DNA of 64,000 bases, taken from the NCBI RefSeq assembly GCF_014905175.1, contig NC_057790.1, positions 23,214,469 through 23,278,468 of the forward strand. The letters are read 5' to 3'. Positions 63,701 through 64,000 of this stretch are shown here, piece by piece. Position 1 is the first letter of the stretch; every line of letters starts with the position of its first letter. The notes below the pieces were generated by a model, which did no database searches, was not told the DNA's origin, and saw only the letters and a list, made by a program, of their open reading frames with translations. The position numbers and the translations under genes are program-made. This DNA comes from Aphidius gifuensis. Lineage: Eukaryota; Arthropoda; Insecta; Hymenoptera; Braconidae.

Positions 63701-64000
63701 CTTTTTGAACGTATTTTATAATGCATTTTCATTTGCATTTAAAAGTTTTTGAATTTAGACTTTGTTTTACATTAGAAAATCGTGAAGGATTTAATGACTT
63801 TTGATATTCCTAGATTATCCAACTTTTGAACTATGTAAATACGTGAATAAACATTTTAATTAGATATTTAATTTTGAAAATTTTTAACTATAATTATTTG
63901 TTTGTAAATTTAAAAATTGGTAAGGTAGAAATTTATTTGCCATCGAATGGATTGAATGAAATTTGTGATCAAATTTTACACAATCGGTATATTGATAAAA
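60727..64000. other. AT-rich right end
   Basis: I see no supported exon, RNA gene or clear repeat. It is long A/T homopolymers, with a few less AT-rich patches (61,900-62,040 and 62,990-63,120). Confidence 0.45.

Overview
The window is nuclear DNA of an insect. It is extremely AT-rich, with long A/T homopolymers. Genes have many short introns (about 60-100 bp) with GT..AG ends, and the proteins are typical animal ones: an ABCC transporter cluster, Polo kinase, NDUFB3, meckelin, GET3, FKRP and an axonemal dynein intermediate chain. The extreme AT content, compact introns and small diverged foldback repeats would fit a parasitoid wasp (Hymenoptera, perhaps Braconidae), but that placement is inference; no sequence here names the species.

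Layout. Positions 1-10,688 (minus strand) hold a head-to-tail array of three ABCC/MRP4-type transporters. The rightmost (6,214-10,688) looks fully functional. The middle one (628-5,439) has an intact 11-exon reading frame but has lost key ATPase residues in both nucleotide-binding domains. The leftmost (1-379) starts in the window and runs off its left edge. About 3.4 kb of AT-rich spacer follows. Polo (minus, 14,068-16,159) and NDUFB3 (plus, 17,153-17,491) are divergent and share a 1-kb promoter region. NDUFB3 converges on TMEM67/meckelin (minus, 17,690-21,231). Then come a small LDL-receptor-like YWTD/EGF membrane protein (plus, 22,607-24,600), GET3/ASNA1 (plus, 25,126-26,531), FKRP (plus, 27,071-28,692), DNAI1 (minus, 29,320-32,400) and an unrecognised 183-residue protein ending in a CaaX box (plus, 33,365-34,205).

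From 34.2 kb to the right edge the window is almost gene-free. I can support only two phase-compatible exons of an unknown plus-strand gene (38,658-38,945 and 55,773-55,859, separated by about 16.8 kb), a possible short first exon or micro-ORF at 60,619, and several foldback or inverted repeats. Islands of higher GC are scattered through the spacer.

Themes. Two cilium/axoneme genes (TMEM67 and DNAI1) lie 8 kb apart. TMEM67 has a perfect RFX X-box 62 bp upstream of its start codon, and DNAI1 has a looser X-box-like site at nearly the same distance. Two enzymes have altered catalytic residues in otherwise well-preserved proteins: the middle ABCC transporter, and FKRP, whose metal-binding aspartates are replaced. 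For every multi-exon gene model below, exon lengths and phases were summed by hand and are consistent from ATG to stop. Family assignments come from recognised motifs, not from searches.
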